From the NCBI RefSeq assembly GCF_041146395.1, contig NC_090990.1:46014001-46078000 (forward strand): a stretch of DNA of 64,000 nt, in the 5' to 3' direction. Shown one piece after another: positions 47,399-61,280 of the stretch. The position numbers and the translations under genes were made by a program. The first letter of the stretch is position 1. Every line of letters begins with the position of its first letter. This DNA is from Eulemur rufifrons. Lineage: Eukaryota; Chordata; Mammalia; Primates; Lemuridae. The notes below the pieces were generated by a model. That model was not told the DNA's origin. It ran no database searches and was given only the letters and a program-made list of their open reading frames with translations.

Positions 47399-49752
47399 AA
47401 AGGGGGGTGGAACGGATTCCATTACTTTCAGCACAGTATGAAACTAAGTCAAGGGAGTTTTGTTAATTAAATTCAATTGCCATCCATTAGACCAGTGGAA
47501 TGAGATGTCTCTGCCTGACGCTGACACAGCACAGGTATGCAATTTGGCTAAATGACCATTTCTAAACCATAGCACACATTTCTCTACTTGCTCACTTTTT
47601 TTTTAAGTGCGAATTTTTACTTTTAAAAAGTCAAAGAGTAACCAGTGCTTGCTGAAGGATGAAGGTATCATTTTTAGGCACCCTCTTGAGAAGTAATTTG
47701 TTTGTTGGCTTGGAAATGTATAGTTCACATGAAGATTATTTGGGAGAAAGTGATTTTTTAAAAAACAGATGCAATATCTGCAGGCAAATACATGAACAAA
47801 AAGTATATATAAATGTATCAATATAGACAGATATATACTTTAAAAATTCAGTTGTCTTTTAATCTAAAGCTATTTGAGTCATAATTATTCTTTGAAATTT
47901 TTTAAAGCATCCTACAATCTGCATATATAATTAGGGGAAGTTATAATAATTGTGGGAGTTATATAAATGAAATGTAGGTGGTTGGTAAGTGTATCTACAT
48001 TTTGGCATAAATCACTACTTTTAGAGGCTTTATATGTCAGACTGATAAGTTTCTTACCACGGTGAAATGACAAGAATACCACTCAGGCATTGGCTGAGAC
48101 ATGATTTTGACAGCCAGCAAGCTTGCAGTGTTGCTGAGTGCACAGATTTCCACTTCCTGCCAAGATTAAAATTGGCAAAAACCAAAAAGGATATTAGGGA
48201 TTGTCACTTTAAGAAGAAATAACATGTTAATGTTCTGCATTTGCTTAAGAAATATAAGGGTGATCTCTTGAACTGTAGTCTGTTGAAACCTACAAGTTTG
48301 CAATCAATAGAAGAATTTGATTAGTATGAGCATCAAAAATTAAATAAAATAAGTAGAGGTTCTCTGACATTTGTGAGAATAAGACTCATTATAGTTTCAC
48401 TTAATAGGACATAATTATTTTACTTCTACAGAAGAATTCTTCACAAAAGCCATTAAGTAGTTTTCCCCGCAGTCCCTGAAGAACAAAGGCCTACTTTAAG
48501 TTTGTGGATTTGAAGACTGAACGCTTGCTTTACTTCCTGAATTTTCTTATTTTTTCCTGTGTGAGCAGATGGTTTTTCCTTTTATAAGTTGCCAGATCTT
48601 TCCTGTAACAATAACTGTCATTTTTGAGAACCTACTGTGTGCTGGTTCTGTATGCAGTACCCAAGTCTTCAATGTTTTTTCTTAGGAGTTTTTGTTTAAA
48701 TCTAGGCATAAAAATGAAGAAAAAAAATTATATCTCATGTTGTGAAATAGTCAGACTCTGAAATCTGCTTATACTTTGCTATTTACAGTAAGTACTTTTG
48801 AAACAGCTGTAGATGTTCAAATGAAAGTAGCAATGTGGAGTGGGGAATGTGGGAACATTCATTTGTGAAGACTTTGCATTTCTCTAGCTTTATAGCCAAC
48901 AGAAAAGGAGATTGTTGTGCATTCTATTAAATACTGCCAGTATGATTAATTTAAAGGGTTACATTTTATTGAACCCTGGTGTAGATGTTCTTTGTCAACC
49001 CACATTCACAGCTAGTTAGAGTGTGTGTAGCATTTATCAAAACTTTCTGGAGCCCCTCTCACCTCATTAGCATCTGAATCTCCATTCAGCAGTTAATGTC
49101 CGTTACTGCTAGAGTGCTCAATTCTTGTTTTCAATAAGCCAGTTGTAAAATGTCAGACTGTCACTTACAATATAAAAAACCAAAAATGATGGTATTTGTA
49201 AAAATGTTATCACCTCATAAAAACAAATTGTAAAGACATGAAAGTGATCTTGCTATGCTGGGCTTTCAGAAGTGAGTTAGTACAGCTACTTTAAATACCA
49301 GTTGTGTAGATTCCCACACTTTTCTACCAATGGAGAGGTTTACACAAGCATAATTTAAGTTACAATTACACTAATTAACATCTCATTTGCATAAATTGTT
49401 GAAGTCAAAACAACAAAGAATTGTCTAAGAAGCTTAATCCTATTTGTCCAAAATAGATTTTTTTTCTTAAAAAAAAAAAAAACATGCTCTAAAAATTGGC
49501 AGCTTGAGTATGTCTTTAGTATGTTGAGCTGTGCCCTTTTAAAAATAAATGCTTCAATTTGTTTAAGAACATATTTCTCTATTATTTTTGAAATCCTCCA
49601 TTTTTAGTATGCTTTTAAAATAAAAAAAAAACCTCCACACGCTACTCTTTGGTTCCTAAAGTAGTGATAACAAGAGATTAAAATCAAGGTACATTATTAT
49701 TTATATGCAGTAGTACATAGTAACCGTAACTTGTTAGATGGTATGATGGAGG

Positions 49753-49803
49753 GTGTGTGTGTGTGTGTGTGTGTGTGTACACAAATGTGTACGTGTGTGT
49801 GTC
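49753..49803 (+). repeat. (GT)n microsatellite, interrupted
   Basis: A pure GT run of about 26 bases, then ACACAAATGTGTACGTGTGT, alternating overall. Confidence 0.9.
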
Positions 49804-49923
49804 AGTTTATCAATGGTCAAAGTTTTTGAGCATTCCTGGGCTCTGAAGAATGTCCATTGTGTTTTTGGTGTCTTGTAATTGTATTTTTGTTGTTGTTGAA
49901 GACTAAGAATATGTTAAAGGTAG

Positions 49924-50286
<363 letters not shown>

Positions 50287-50834
50287 CCAGAAACTTACTT
50301 TTTAATGGCCACTCAAATGCAGTTAGCTTCCTAGGGGATGATTTCATAAGCTATCTTCTTCTTTAAAACTCGTTTAAAATTAGGAAGATATTGTATACAG
50401 TGGATTAATGAAGTTTTCATTCTAACCCACAAAACTCTGCTGCACTGTCTATTGAAGTTCTAACACTCATTCATTTCATATGCAACAATTATTACCACTG
50501 AACTTGTATTAATTACGTTGTGCATATATGGACATAAAATGTCACCTCCAGAATTTAGGATTTTTTTATTGTGAATTTTTATAGTGATTATGGATTGAGG
50601 AATTAAAATTAGCCTGCTTCATTTATAATAGTATTTCCAATGTTTTATTAGCCCTAAAAATGTGACAAGATCAGGAAGAAGATTGGAATGAAAATTTCTC
50701 TTTAAAATTATATTTCTTTTGAAAGCATTTTGTTTGTAATATATAGCTTATCTTAATTGTTATAGCCTTGCTTTCAATATATTCTTTAATTTGATCTTAC
50801 AGGGTTTATAAATTACTGCGTTGTCATTGAAATA

Positions 50835-51420
50835 ATTAGTTAATTCACAAGGTTGTATTGAATATCAGCTGGGTATGAGCAGTTGTGCTAGGTTTGGTGG
50901 AGGGTATCATCTTAGATATACAGTATAGTCCTTGCTTTATGAAACATACATTCTTCATTTATCTATCCCGTACATTCTGGGATATATAAATACCAAATGA
51001 GAACATGTTTTGTAGAAATTTAGAAGAGAATTTGTGAAGAATTGGGGCTGTCTGGAAGGCTTCTTGGATAAAACCGAATTTGAGTTGTGGGTTGAAGGAC
51101 TGTCTGGAAATGAGACGGTGAGGAGGGGCCCTGGTGGAGATCTGTGGAGAGGAGCTGGAGAGCAGGCACAAGGCTCCAGTGCAGGTGCAGAAGCAGGAAT
51201 ATGCATGGTTTGTTAAAATAGGGGTCCACATGGTGGGGAGGGCATTGAATGCCAGTTTAAAGGTTTAGGCAATAAGGAATCACGTAGAATTTTTGAACAG
51301 GGATATGACATGCTTCAAGAAGTGTTTTGGCAGGATTAATCGTGAGGTTCAAATGCAGGGAACCTTGAAAACAAGTAGAGAGGAGTTAGGGACAGTAGAA
51401 CAGTAGCTTTTGTAGTTGTC
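50835..51420 (-). repeat. L2 LINE fragment
   Basis: Reversed L2 order: TTGTATTGAATATCAGCTGG, CTGTCTGGAAGGCTTCTTGG, GGGATATGACATGCTTCAAG. The opposite frames here (for example 50955-51231 minus) are L2 shadows. Confidence 0.65.
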
Positions 51421-51510
51421 TCAGCACAAAATTATAAATCATAGTGGTTTTTATTTCCTATGCCATAAGTAATATGATGAACAAAATATACCAAATGGCA
51501 AGAGCATTTG

Positions 51511-51690
51511 TTTTTAGGCAGGGTATTGCTCTGTTGCCCGGGTTAGAGTGCAGTGGTGCCACCATAGCTCACTGCAACCTCAGACTTCTGGGTTCAAGTG
51601 ATCCTCTTGCATCAGCCTCCTGAGTAGCTGGGACTACAGGCACATGCCACCATGACCAGCTAATTCTTCTTTTTTTTTTTTGGTAGAGAA
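51511..51690 (-). mobile_element. Alu half (monomer) with target duplication
   Basis: Reverse Alu left-arm sequence (TATTGCTCTGTTGCCCGGGT ... TAGCTGGGACTACAGGCACA ... CAGCTAATTCTTCT). GGCAAGAGCATTTG and GGCAAGAGCACTTT flank it at 51497 and 51697, so it inserted at about this size or lost its second arm. Confidence 0.8.
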
Positions 51691-51940
51691 AACACAGGCA
51701 AGAGCACTTTTGAAAAATATGCATGGTTTCTGATTCTGAATAGTACTTACAACTTTTTAAAAAATCATATGATAAGACAGATTTCATTTCTTTGTTATTT
51801 TTAATAGAAATTAATTCCATATATATATATGAGAAAGACTTGTATGAAAAAAATGAACATTATTTCCTTTCTCCCTTCTAAAGAAAATGGTTTCCAGATT
51901 ATGCTGCCTTCTATTTAAAAAAAAAAAAAAATCTGGCTTT

Positions 51941-52210
51941 GGCTGGGCACTGTGGCTCATGCCTGTAATCCTAGCATTTGTCAGGCCAAGGTGGGAGAAT
52001 TGCTTGAGGTCAAGACCAGCCTGGGCAATAGTGAGACCCTGTCTCTACAAAAAGTAAAAAAATTAGCCTGGCATGGTAGCATGCACCTAGACTCCCAGCT
52101 ATTGAGGAGGCTGAGTTAGGAGGATAGCTTGAGCCCAGGAGTTTGAGGTTGCGGTGAGCTGTGATGACACCACTGCACTCTAGCCTGGGCAACAGAGCAA
52201 GACCCTGGCT

Positions 52211-52243
<33 letters not shown>

Positions 52244-52250
52244 AAAAAAG
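51941..52250 (+). mobile_element. Alu SINE
   Basis: GGCTGGGCACTGTGGCTCAT ... TGATGACACCACTGCACTCT ... A-rich tail with AAAAG units. Intermediate divergence; it lacks the lemur linker of the copy at 58.6 kb. Confidence 0.9.
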
Positions 52251-52609
52251 TTGTCTTTAAGGGAGAACATTTCTGTTGCTTTTGAGTGTGGCCAGACTGT
52301 TTCATTGTCAATATTTGATCTTTATTAGAAGCTGAGGTCATGTCAGAGTTACTCAAGAGAAAGTCCTGGACTTTTCTTCTTATCTTTTAATGCCTTATCT
52401 TTGATAAAGTTGGACATGGTATGCATGGTGACTTTTATCACTCTTCTTGTCACTTTTCTATATTTACCTTGTTCATAGTATATAATCTGAGAGCGCCTTC
52501 AAGAGACTAGAAAAGATTTGGTCTCAGACACCACATTTTGGGTATTTTAATAGAGTGAGGAGAAAATTGTTGTATTCAGACAGAAAACTAGAATGCATTG
52601 GCATAGGTA

Positions 52610-53060
52610 TAAGTATTCATTTCAAACATTTAGCAAATATACATTGCTAACTTACTATATGGAAGGTAACATGGTACCTATGGGTAAAAGAGTAAAAGAG
52701 AAAAGAAGCTGTCTTTCCCGTCCAGATGCTCCAAGATTCATAGGAGAAGAGACAAAACACGTTTGGTACTATGTTACATGTAGACTACAGGTTCAGGAGA
52801 GAACAGTATTGATTCTGAGTTGGGGAGAATGAGAAAAACTTCTGTGAAGGAGATGATATTAAAGCAGAGCCTTGAAGGTTGGCAAGGGACACGCAGGGAC
52901 AGAGCGTGGAGACGGGCATGTGTGGCGTGTGTTTTAGAAACAGCATGTGGTTGAGGTAGAGCACGGAGTGTGAAATATATGTAGTGTCACTTCTGTCCTC
53001 ATTCACTCAGCAAGCAACCACTGTTTGCCCTGTGCCAGCCATTGAGCAAGGCTGCCCAGG
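52610..53060 (-). repeat. L2 LINE fragments
   Basis: Reversed L2 pattern (GAAGGAGATGATATTAAAGC, AGAGCCTTGAAGGTTGGC), then a second reversed tail from about 52985 (CACTCAGCAAGCAACCACTG). Confidence 0.6.
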
Positions 53061-55029
53061 AGCTCACCAATTTCTTCATGGGCAAAGTTCAAAGGGTTTG
53101 TCCAGTTGCCCTTGTCCCAAAGAGGGAGAAGGTCCACATATGGTACTTTGACACATTATTCTTTGGCATAGTTAACTTTTGGCTCAAGTGCACATTTAAA
53201 ATTTCCTATTCTCTTGACAAATTTAAAGTATGAAACTTTTGAACCTATGAAAAGGTGGTGAAGATCACAGTTCTTTCCCTTCCTTCACTTTGCAGCCAGA
53301 TTCTGCCTTCCCTCCAAGGATGATCTGAGGAATATTTGCTGTATTTACTGTTTTTTTCCTTGTTTGGGGGAGTCCTTTTTTCCCTCCCCTAGGAGAGTTT
53401 GAGTATGATGGTGATTTCTTCTCATCCTAGGACTCCTCAGCTATAACAAAGTTCAATGGTATAAAAGCAAGGCCCAAATTAGAGGTCCCACAGTAATCTT
53501 GGAGAAGGAGACTTCTTCACATATCAGACCTATGGATTTGAGGAAGCCCTTGTATGCAGTGAAAGTGAGACCCTGAGTTAATTAACTAAATAAAAATAAC
53601 TTCACAGTACATATCTGCCACTGCCGGTGCTGCTATAAATAATTGCAAACGTAAGGATTTTTAGTAACTGCAAATATGCAGGAAACATAGATGTTAGAAA
53701 GTTTAGATGACCTTAATGAAGAAACACAGTTGGCTCTGGAACTTTGCCTAGTGGGAGTGAGGTTTTATGAATTTGATAAACACTGTCAGTTGTTAAGGCA
53801 TCTTTCTGATAGGTGAAAAGTGGTTTTTTGATGCAGTACTGCCTGGCATGCATCTTCTCTATGGTCTATTATCTTGTGGGAATGACATTCGTTAAGTTGG
53901 TATCTGTGTGCATCCCACCCAAATAAAGAATGTTTCATCAGCAAAGTGAATTGCCATATAGTCATCAGACTCTAGAAATAAATTATCAGCGATGACTGTA
54001 GTGGGTGAGGCTGTTTGTTTATCAGATCACTTGAGAACAGAGTGAAGTGAGTTTCATATTTTCCTGAGTCTTGAATTCTCATTTTAGACATCTGTTCGGA
54101 AGCTTTCTAAGCCATGGAGTATTCTAAATGAGCATTTTGTTAAACGGATGAAGGAAGACTTAGTTTTCCATTGTTAGGTGAAACCTAATTAAAAATTAAA
54201 TAATGACCTTGTGTTGGCTTGTAAATTCTGTATTTCCTGCATGTGTGAGTGTATTTTGTTAGAACATTCCATTTTAAAGCATGCTTTTTTTATGACAAGA
54301 AATACTTTAAAAATACTATTTGCTTTTGAAATTACAGGAGGGAATCAAAGGATAGTCTCTTGTTGAGAGTGGAAGGTATTAGAGACTTGTAGCTTTATGA
54401 ACTATATTTTCTGTGAATATAGCAGAATTAGTTTAATTGTTCAATTTCACCCTCTCCAGCATGATTGCACCCATCAGGGCAGTTAACAGAGGCACCGCTA
54501 TTTGTGTTATACTAGGAATTCTTTATAAACTTAATAAATGAAAGCTTCTTCTCTTATAGGCCCGATTCTCTCGTGGACTTCTGGTGAAATTATGTGGCTA
54601 CCTTCCATTAATGTTAATGGAGGTTATGGATATAAATCCCTCCATAGTGATGGAGGAATGAGCCCCAGAGAGAAGAGTGTTTGTAATGAATCACTGGGTC
54701 GTGATACAGGATTCACTTGGTCTCCCTAATACCATTTTTTTTTTCCTCCTGGAAGTTTAAGGTCTCGTATTTAGGAAATAGTTTCTTCCTATTCTAATTC
54801 TTTGTTGTGAAGTCTCCAGTAATGTTAAGAACAGGAAAACATATGGATTCACGGGTGGGCATAGTTTTTATGTTAATGTAACTATATAGCACCTATATAA
54901 TTTGTGTTTTTCTTGTATTTTTATTTGATAGGCATAACTTGAATGTTTTAAGAGGTTATCATACACTTCACTAATAATGGTTGCTTAATAATTCATTGTC
55001 CTGACAGACTGCAGTTTATCATTTAAGCA
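53061..55029. other. intronic DNA with a palindromic homeodomain-like site
   Basis: No gene or mobile element recognised. The stretch 54540-54735 is less AT-rich, with the palindrome CCATTAATGTTAATGG at 54605-54620. It may be a conserved element. Confidence 0.4.
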
Positions 55030-55175
55030 TTAAAGCTTTCAAATATTTTTATTGAGCACCTGCTGGGTATAAGGCTCTGAGCTTAATGATAGGAACATAT
55101 GACATAGTCCCTATCCTCAAATTTTCTATAATCTTGTGATGGAAGTAGACAGCAATCCACAAGGCAGCTTCCAGT
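55030..55175 (-). repeat. L2 tail fragment
   Basis: TTTTTATTGAGCACCTGCTG then GGGTATAAGGCTCTGAGC, reversed L2 end. Confidence 0.65.
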
Positions 55176-55314
55176 GGGGGAATAAACTATGAAACTTTCC
55201 CAGATTAAAGAAAAGGAAAGAAATTCAGAATCAGCATTATCACTTCTGGGAATCTGATTGGAGGAAATAATTCTATAAGTGCTGATGTTTTCAATCAGTA
55301 TTATTTTAGGTAGT

Positions 55315-55620
55315 TCATTTATTCAGGTAACTGTGGTGGGCTCACCACTACATACCAGGCATCGTGCTAGATACTGAGTATGTGACAGTGAGCGGTGCAG
55401 ATATAGCCCTGTTCTCGTGGAGTTTGCACTTTGGGGGTGGGAGACAGTTTGGGGGTAGGTAAACAAAATAATTTCTGCATCTGATAAATCTCTAAGGGAA
55501 ACAGAGTCATAGAGAATAACTGAGAGGCCTTCCTTTATATGGGGACGTGAAGGATGAGGCCACATTTATACTAAGCATCCAAGTAGAGAGAAGACCAAGT
55601 GCAGAATGCTTGTCAGGGAA
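55315..55620 (-). repeat. L2 LINE fragment
   Basis: CATTTATTCAGGTAACTGTG ... TACATACCAGGCATCGTGCT ... CTTTATATGGGGACGTGAAG. Confidence 0.65.
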
Positions 55621-55689
55621 TGAGCATGTGTGTGTGCATGTGCACATGTCTCCCAGAGACTGAAGGAAGGAAGGCCATTCTGGCTGGAC

Positions 55690-55815
55690 TGTTAGGGGAA
55701 AGTGGCTTGATGCTGCTGGAGGACGGGAGAGCAGCTTGCCACAAGGTCACACAGGTGGTTAAGGTAACATTTGAATCCAGGTCCATCTGACTCCAGACTG
55801 TGTACCAGAGGGCAA
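55690..55815 (-). repeat. MIR SINE fragment
   Basis: CAAGGTCACACAGGTGGTTA ... AATCCAGGTCCATCTGACTC, reversed MIR. Confidence 0.65.
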
Positions 55816-58564
55816 GTGCCAAAGCGAATTAAAGGAAATAATTGCCACAGTCATCCAGATGTGAGGAAAATCACTTTGATCTAGCAAAATATCTCAGTAT
55901 TCTTTGAAAAAAATGTACAGAATATGGAAGATGTTACAGGTCTTTTCCTCCTATGATATAAGCAGGAAACTATTCAGGCTAATTTTCAGATAAATTATTA
56001 GGATCTCCAGTTGAAAGAAATAATGTATGCAAACCTTGTTTATTAGGTAATCTTTTTCTGGGAAATCTTAAATATTTGCATGTATAATTGGTGAGTTTAG
56101 CTTTTATATAGATATTTTTCCCCTAGTGACACTTACAAAATCTGGCTTACCTAAGTCCCAAAGTCCACACCACTAGTAAACTCTCTGGTCTCTGTTCTTC
56201 TGCCAAGTGTTCTTCCTTTGTTACCAGGTCCATGTAATTAATAGCTTTATCATATGAGGTAATTTAGTTACTCAGCAAAACAAATGATATACACTTTTAG
56301 AAATAGCTCTAGAAAGTAAACTTGAACCTAAAAGTGTTTAGTGAGAGGAAATTTCTGTTTGTCTTTAATTAAGAGAAACTGTATGGAAACATAAGCTAAG
56401 GATGCATTAATCAGAAAAGTTGGCATTGCGCTGTGTTCTTCATTTTTATTTGGCATAGATTGCATGGGTGCTCATTAAATAATTTGTAAGGCTGAAATAA
56501 CATGATATTTCTTGCTAGAGTTTTGCATATACTCATTCTAAAGAAACTCTGAAAAGTTTGAATTTTGAAAAAAATTAACTCTTTAGGTTTGAGCTGTTTA
56601 TTCTAATAAAAAATCTTTACTGTCAAAATACATATTCATTATAATGTTTGCTTGCCTCATTTTGGGGAAGAAATGTATATTAGAGCATATAATTTTTCAG
56701 TGAAAAATTAGTAATCATGTAGCAGGTTTATACCTGGTAACTAGATGTTTGCGTTTAATGCCCTTGAATTTTAACAGTCTCGCCTCTGCTCATCTTATCT
56801 GTGTCCTGTCAACTTTGATATTATTTTAAAAATAAACATTTGAAGGAAGAAGTTTGCATATTTAGAGGGTTAGTAGTTCATCCCCTGCATGTAGGTATAC
56901 CCACGTCTCAAAGGGACCCTGATCTATATAGATAGCATATCTGGATTGTCAAGGCCAAGGGAAGGAGATTCTGCCCCACTACTTGAATTCTATGGTTCAT
57001 ATAGGTCAAACAAGATTTCTTTGGTTTAAATCTTGTAGTATGCACTTGGCCATTGATCTGGTTTAAGCTCTGTAGTATTTGTAATTATGTGAGATGATGA
57101 GATTGAATTAACTTAATTGTAGAGTTTTACATAGTGTCTGTATCAACATCCTAATAAAATAATATGAAATTCAATAAGTAATGCCAAGTGGGACAGTGAG
57201 CCACTCACATAAGCTTACCAAACTTGATATATTCTTATGGCACTTCTCCAGAATGTAGAAGAAACACATTTATCTAGGTGATTAGTATTCTTTCTGTCTG
57301 CCAGATTTAAGGATTGTTTGGAAATATTGTTAGAATCAAAATCAGCGTTTGTTGCTACACAGGGTTGAGCATTCCAGGCAAACTCTGGTCGTTTTGTGAC
57401 TCTTATGTCCACTTATTTCATGTCTGCTGTGACAGTGACAGTTTTCAGTAACACAGAGCTGCCATCAAAAGAGTGATAAGCTTGTAAGCAAAGCCTTTAG
57501 GAAAGTAATAAAATCATTTCTGGTCCCATCTCAAAGACATCATTGAAAAGGTCTTTAAAAGTGATCAAGGTAACACATAGTAGGCCATCTACAGTTTGGG
57601 TTTTTGAAGTTATTAACAACCTGTAGTTAAGTCCATTTCAAGCTGAAAGTGGCTCTTACACAAACTACTTTTTAAACACATTAGCTGGTTATAAATTTAA
57701 GGAAAAATGAAAACATCGGAAATTAAGAGTCAAAGAAATTTCTAGGGCATAAGATGCTTTTAAGTTTGCAACTTCCCATATCAAATTTAAAACTTGGCCG
57801 TCCTTTGCATTTTATGGTATCTCATTAGTGCCTTGTAATATATTTCGTTAACAATATCTATTAGCCATCATATCAGGGACAGTTTTAAAAATCTCAAATA
57901 AATTTGTAATAACTGTATTAACATTGTAAAGTCTGAAATTGACCTCCAGGACATTAGGAAATCAAATTTAAAGCATTGCATTGTCTGTTACTCAATGGAG
58001 TGCACTGAGGACAGCTTGTGACTTGTGTCCTGCAAATGATGCAATAGCTAAATATTCTAGTGTGAGTTAAGGTTGATTACATGATCGTCTTTAACTCTGC
58101 TTTTCCCAGGGCTTTTTGAACTTTTGTTTTTTTTTCTTTCAGGTAATATTCTATGTTGTTATTTTACTACTGTTTAAAAAATGTTCTCTACTGGGAAAGA
58201 AAAATATAAGCTCTTCTTTGGATTCCAGATAGAAATTAACAATCTTATGCTCATAGTATAAAAGTTTGCTGTATTTTCATAAGCTGACCCTCCTTAAAAA
58301 AAAATTCTAGCTAGGGAGTGAAATATGTAAGCAGGAAACCAGAAATTGATCAGCAGAGTTACAGATTTTTTAAAAACTTTCTTATATATTTCACCCTGGA
58401 ATTTTCAGCAAAAATTTAGATTTTTCTTTCTGTTCATCTGGAATCATTTTTTACCTCATTGGCAGGAAATGGTGAATATACATTCTGTACAAATGGAGTT
58501 TGCTTTATGGGAATCTTTCTTCTCTCATTGTGATTATCTCCCTCCCACCTCCAGTAAATCCAAA
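55816..58564. other. intronic AT-rich DNA, nothing recognised
   Basis: No gene and no clear interspersed repeat. Low-complexity T-rich sequence only. Confidence 0.45.
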
Positions 58565-58579
58565 GAAAGGAGAATTCTT

Positions 58580-58923
58580 TTTTTTTTTTTTTTTTTTTGA
58601 GACAGAGTCTCACTCTGTTGCCCAGGCTAGAGTGAGTGCCATGGCGTCAGCCTAGCTCACAGCAACCTCAGACTCCTGAGCTCAAGGGATCCTCCTGTCT
58701 CAGCCTCCCGAGTAGCTGGGACTATAGGCATGCACCACCATGCCCGGCTAATTTTTTCTGTATATATATTTTTAGCTATCCATATAATTTCTTTCTATTT
58801 TTTAGTAGAGATGGGGTCTCGCTCTTGCTCAGGCTGGTCTCGAACTCCTGAGCTCAAACGATCCGCCCACCTCGGCCTCCCAGAGTGCTAGGATTACAGG
58901 CGTGAGCCACCGCGCCCGGCCCG
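58580..58923 (-). mobile_element. young lemur-type Alu with perfect target duplication
   Basis: Full-length reverse Alu. GAAAGGAGAATTCTT flanks it exactly at 58565-58579 and 58924-58938 (15 of 15). CpG-rich ends (CACCGCGCCCGGCC) show little decay. The middle linker has TATATATATTTTTAG and TATAATTTCTTTC, the arrangement I associate with strepsirrhine (lemur) Alu copies, and GAGTGAGTGCCATGGCGTCA in the left arm agrees. It is the most recent insertion in the window. Confidence 0.9.
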
Positions 58924-59217
58924 GAAAGGAGAATTCTTAACCTAACCTGTTAGGAAATATTTTAGTGCAGCCTATAGTATTTTGGTAAAATGAAATGTTT
59001 ACCAGCTACACCTTGTTAGTGACAGCATGTGAGACTAGGGTAGAATTCTTTTTTCCATTTTCTTTTGATCCTGAAGTTACACCAGTGTGCATTCGGCTCG
59101 ACTTGTGTTATTGCAGTAGGAAGGTGTGTAGGTGGAAAGATCTTCCAAAGGGAGGCTGGAGCTACCTTCCCTGACAAGAAAAAAATCTAAGTGAACAAAT
59201 AAATAAAAATAGGCTCA

Positions 59218-59275
59218 AAGAATCATAGAATGTTATAGCTATAAGGGATGTAAGGTTTCCTTTAGCTCAAATTTT
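59218..59275 (-). repeat. MIR3-like fragment
   Basis: AATCATAGAATGTTATAGCT then ATAAGGGATGTAAGG matches the reversed MIR3 start. The remainder of 58939-61140 has no recognised feature. Confidence 0.4.
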
Positions 59276-61144
59276 AGCTTCAAAGTCCTAGATAGAAACA
59301 TACATTCTGTGATTGTGAATGGGACTTTTTCATATTTAAAAGTTAAATTTATTGATGTGCTCTTTTGTTTACTCATATATTTGTGGCTATTTTTTTATAT
59401 TACTAATGGGAACATCCTGTATTGTAGCTTCTTTTTATTTGTCTAGATGCTTGTATATTCCTGTGAGTCTACTAATATGCCCACGTGTACAAACACAAGA
59501 GAAAATGGCAGTCCAGTATTACAAACTGGTAAAGAGTTGTAGTGCAAGAAGACTGGATTAACTGTGCTTTTGGCAGTTGCCAAAACTTTATATTTTAAAG
59601 TTTTAGGCTAACTTACTTATATCCCAGAGTTTGCGCAGGGTTGTTGAGTGTCTCATTAGTCATGCAATCTACCTGCTATGCTGTCCTGACGTATAAAATG
59701 GATGTCATTGAACTGTCATCTAGAAAGTGTTGGTGGCACTACAGATTGTATCACTCATCCCAAACATAGGAGTTGCAAAACACCTTTCTTTAAATATTTT
59801 CTCTTCATGGTGCAACTGAAGAGGGCCAAATTCCAGCCTTAAATAAAGTTTCAACCTGACTAGTTGATAGAAATGGCAGTAGTAGAACTTTTGGTTAAGA
59901 AACCAATGCATAGACTGTGTCTAGGATTAGACTCTGCATTTCTGACTGTTACAGATAGCTCCTTGTTTCTACTCAGCATATACATCCTTGTATTCAGGAG
60001 AAATGGAGAGTTCTACTTTCAGTTTCTTCTTCTAGAGATACTCCCTGTGGAACTTCTAACCCTAATCAGTATTCTTCTGTTGATGATAATCTACTTAAAT
60101 GATCATCAGAATCCCTTTATGGAATTATCTTTGCATTTTGCATAGTTTTTCCATTCTGGCTTCTAAACATGTTTTTTTCCTCCCCTTAAATACTTTTTCT
60201 AATGGAGACAACATACAAATACACAGGACAGAACCCATAGTCATGGTGGCAGGAAACCTACTCAGAGAGGCTGGTTTTGATACACATCCACCCTGCTGGC
60301 AGCTGCTTCGTACACAGCTTCATATAATAAGGCAGAGGGTACAGAAAGAGACCTCTCCTGTGATTTCTCTAGTTTATATATTTTGTATTGAAATTGTAGA
60401 TTTTTTCAGTTGAAATTTACTTGAGATGATTAAAGACATTTTGCAGAGTACTCAAATATAGGTGAAAGAATTTCAAGTTTGCTCATTTTGGCATAATTCT
60501 AAAACAAAAGTGTTACTGTTGGATCTGGGCATGTGATGGGTGAATGAGTGTTTCAATGAAATGACATAAGTCTGTATAATTTGGAGGGTAATGATGCCTT
60601 AGAACAAGAATAAATCTGGAGCGATGGAAAGGCTCCATATTCTAGATGAATGCATGCTTCCTCTTATGACTCTGAAAAATAAAATTAAATCTTTATTTAT
60701 ACGAATCCACCAGGGGGGAAAAGCTACATGGACTTGGTTTAATGATATATTTCAGAACAGGAATATTAGCCTTAACCTCTATCCTCACATTGCATATGAT
60801 ATTTAATCCATCATCTTTGTTTTAAACAAACAATACACAAGCTGTTGCTGGCATTGGTATAAAGCCGATGGTCCATCTGGAGAGCAGGAATATAGATCAG
60901 GAAAATAAGAGAATTGAAATTGGGTGCAAGGGCAGATTTCCATGTGTAAAAACCTTTCTGTTTTACCAGCTTGTTATCAAATTACTTAATACTAGGCAAA
61001 ACAGATTCCTTTTTCTTGAATCTGAGTAAGATTCCCCCTGTTGGAGGAAGAGTTGCTTCACTGTTGAAGGAAGAACAATTGGGTTTTGAAAGAATAAAAT
61101 AATGGGCCATTAGGATCATCCTTTCTTGTATGGCGATCAGTGAG

Positions 61145-61280
61145 GAAGAGGAAAGTATTGCTGGAGGGTTTAGTTCTTATTCTAGCTGTGTGATCATTGG
61201 CCAGTCATTTGGCTTCTTGGCCTTCAGTGTCCTTTGATCCAAGTCAAGTCAGCAACCATTTATTGAGGCAAATGTGAGAA
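61145..61280. repeat. MIR / L2 fragments
   Basis: Sense MIR-like AGCTGTGTGATCATTGGCCA and TTGGCCTTCAGTGTCC, followed by reversed L2-like CAGCAACCATTTATTGAGG. Confidence 0.4.

Noticed and set aside
50955..51231. three overlapping minus-strand ORFs of 69-90 codons
   Set aside because: They lie in a diverged L2 fragment, and none shows domain character.
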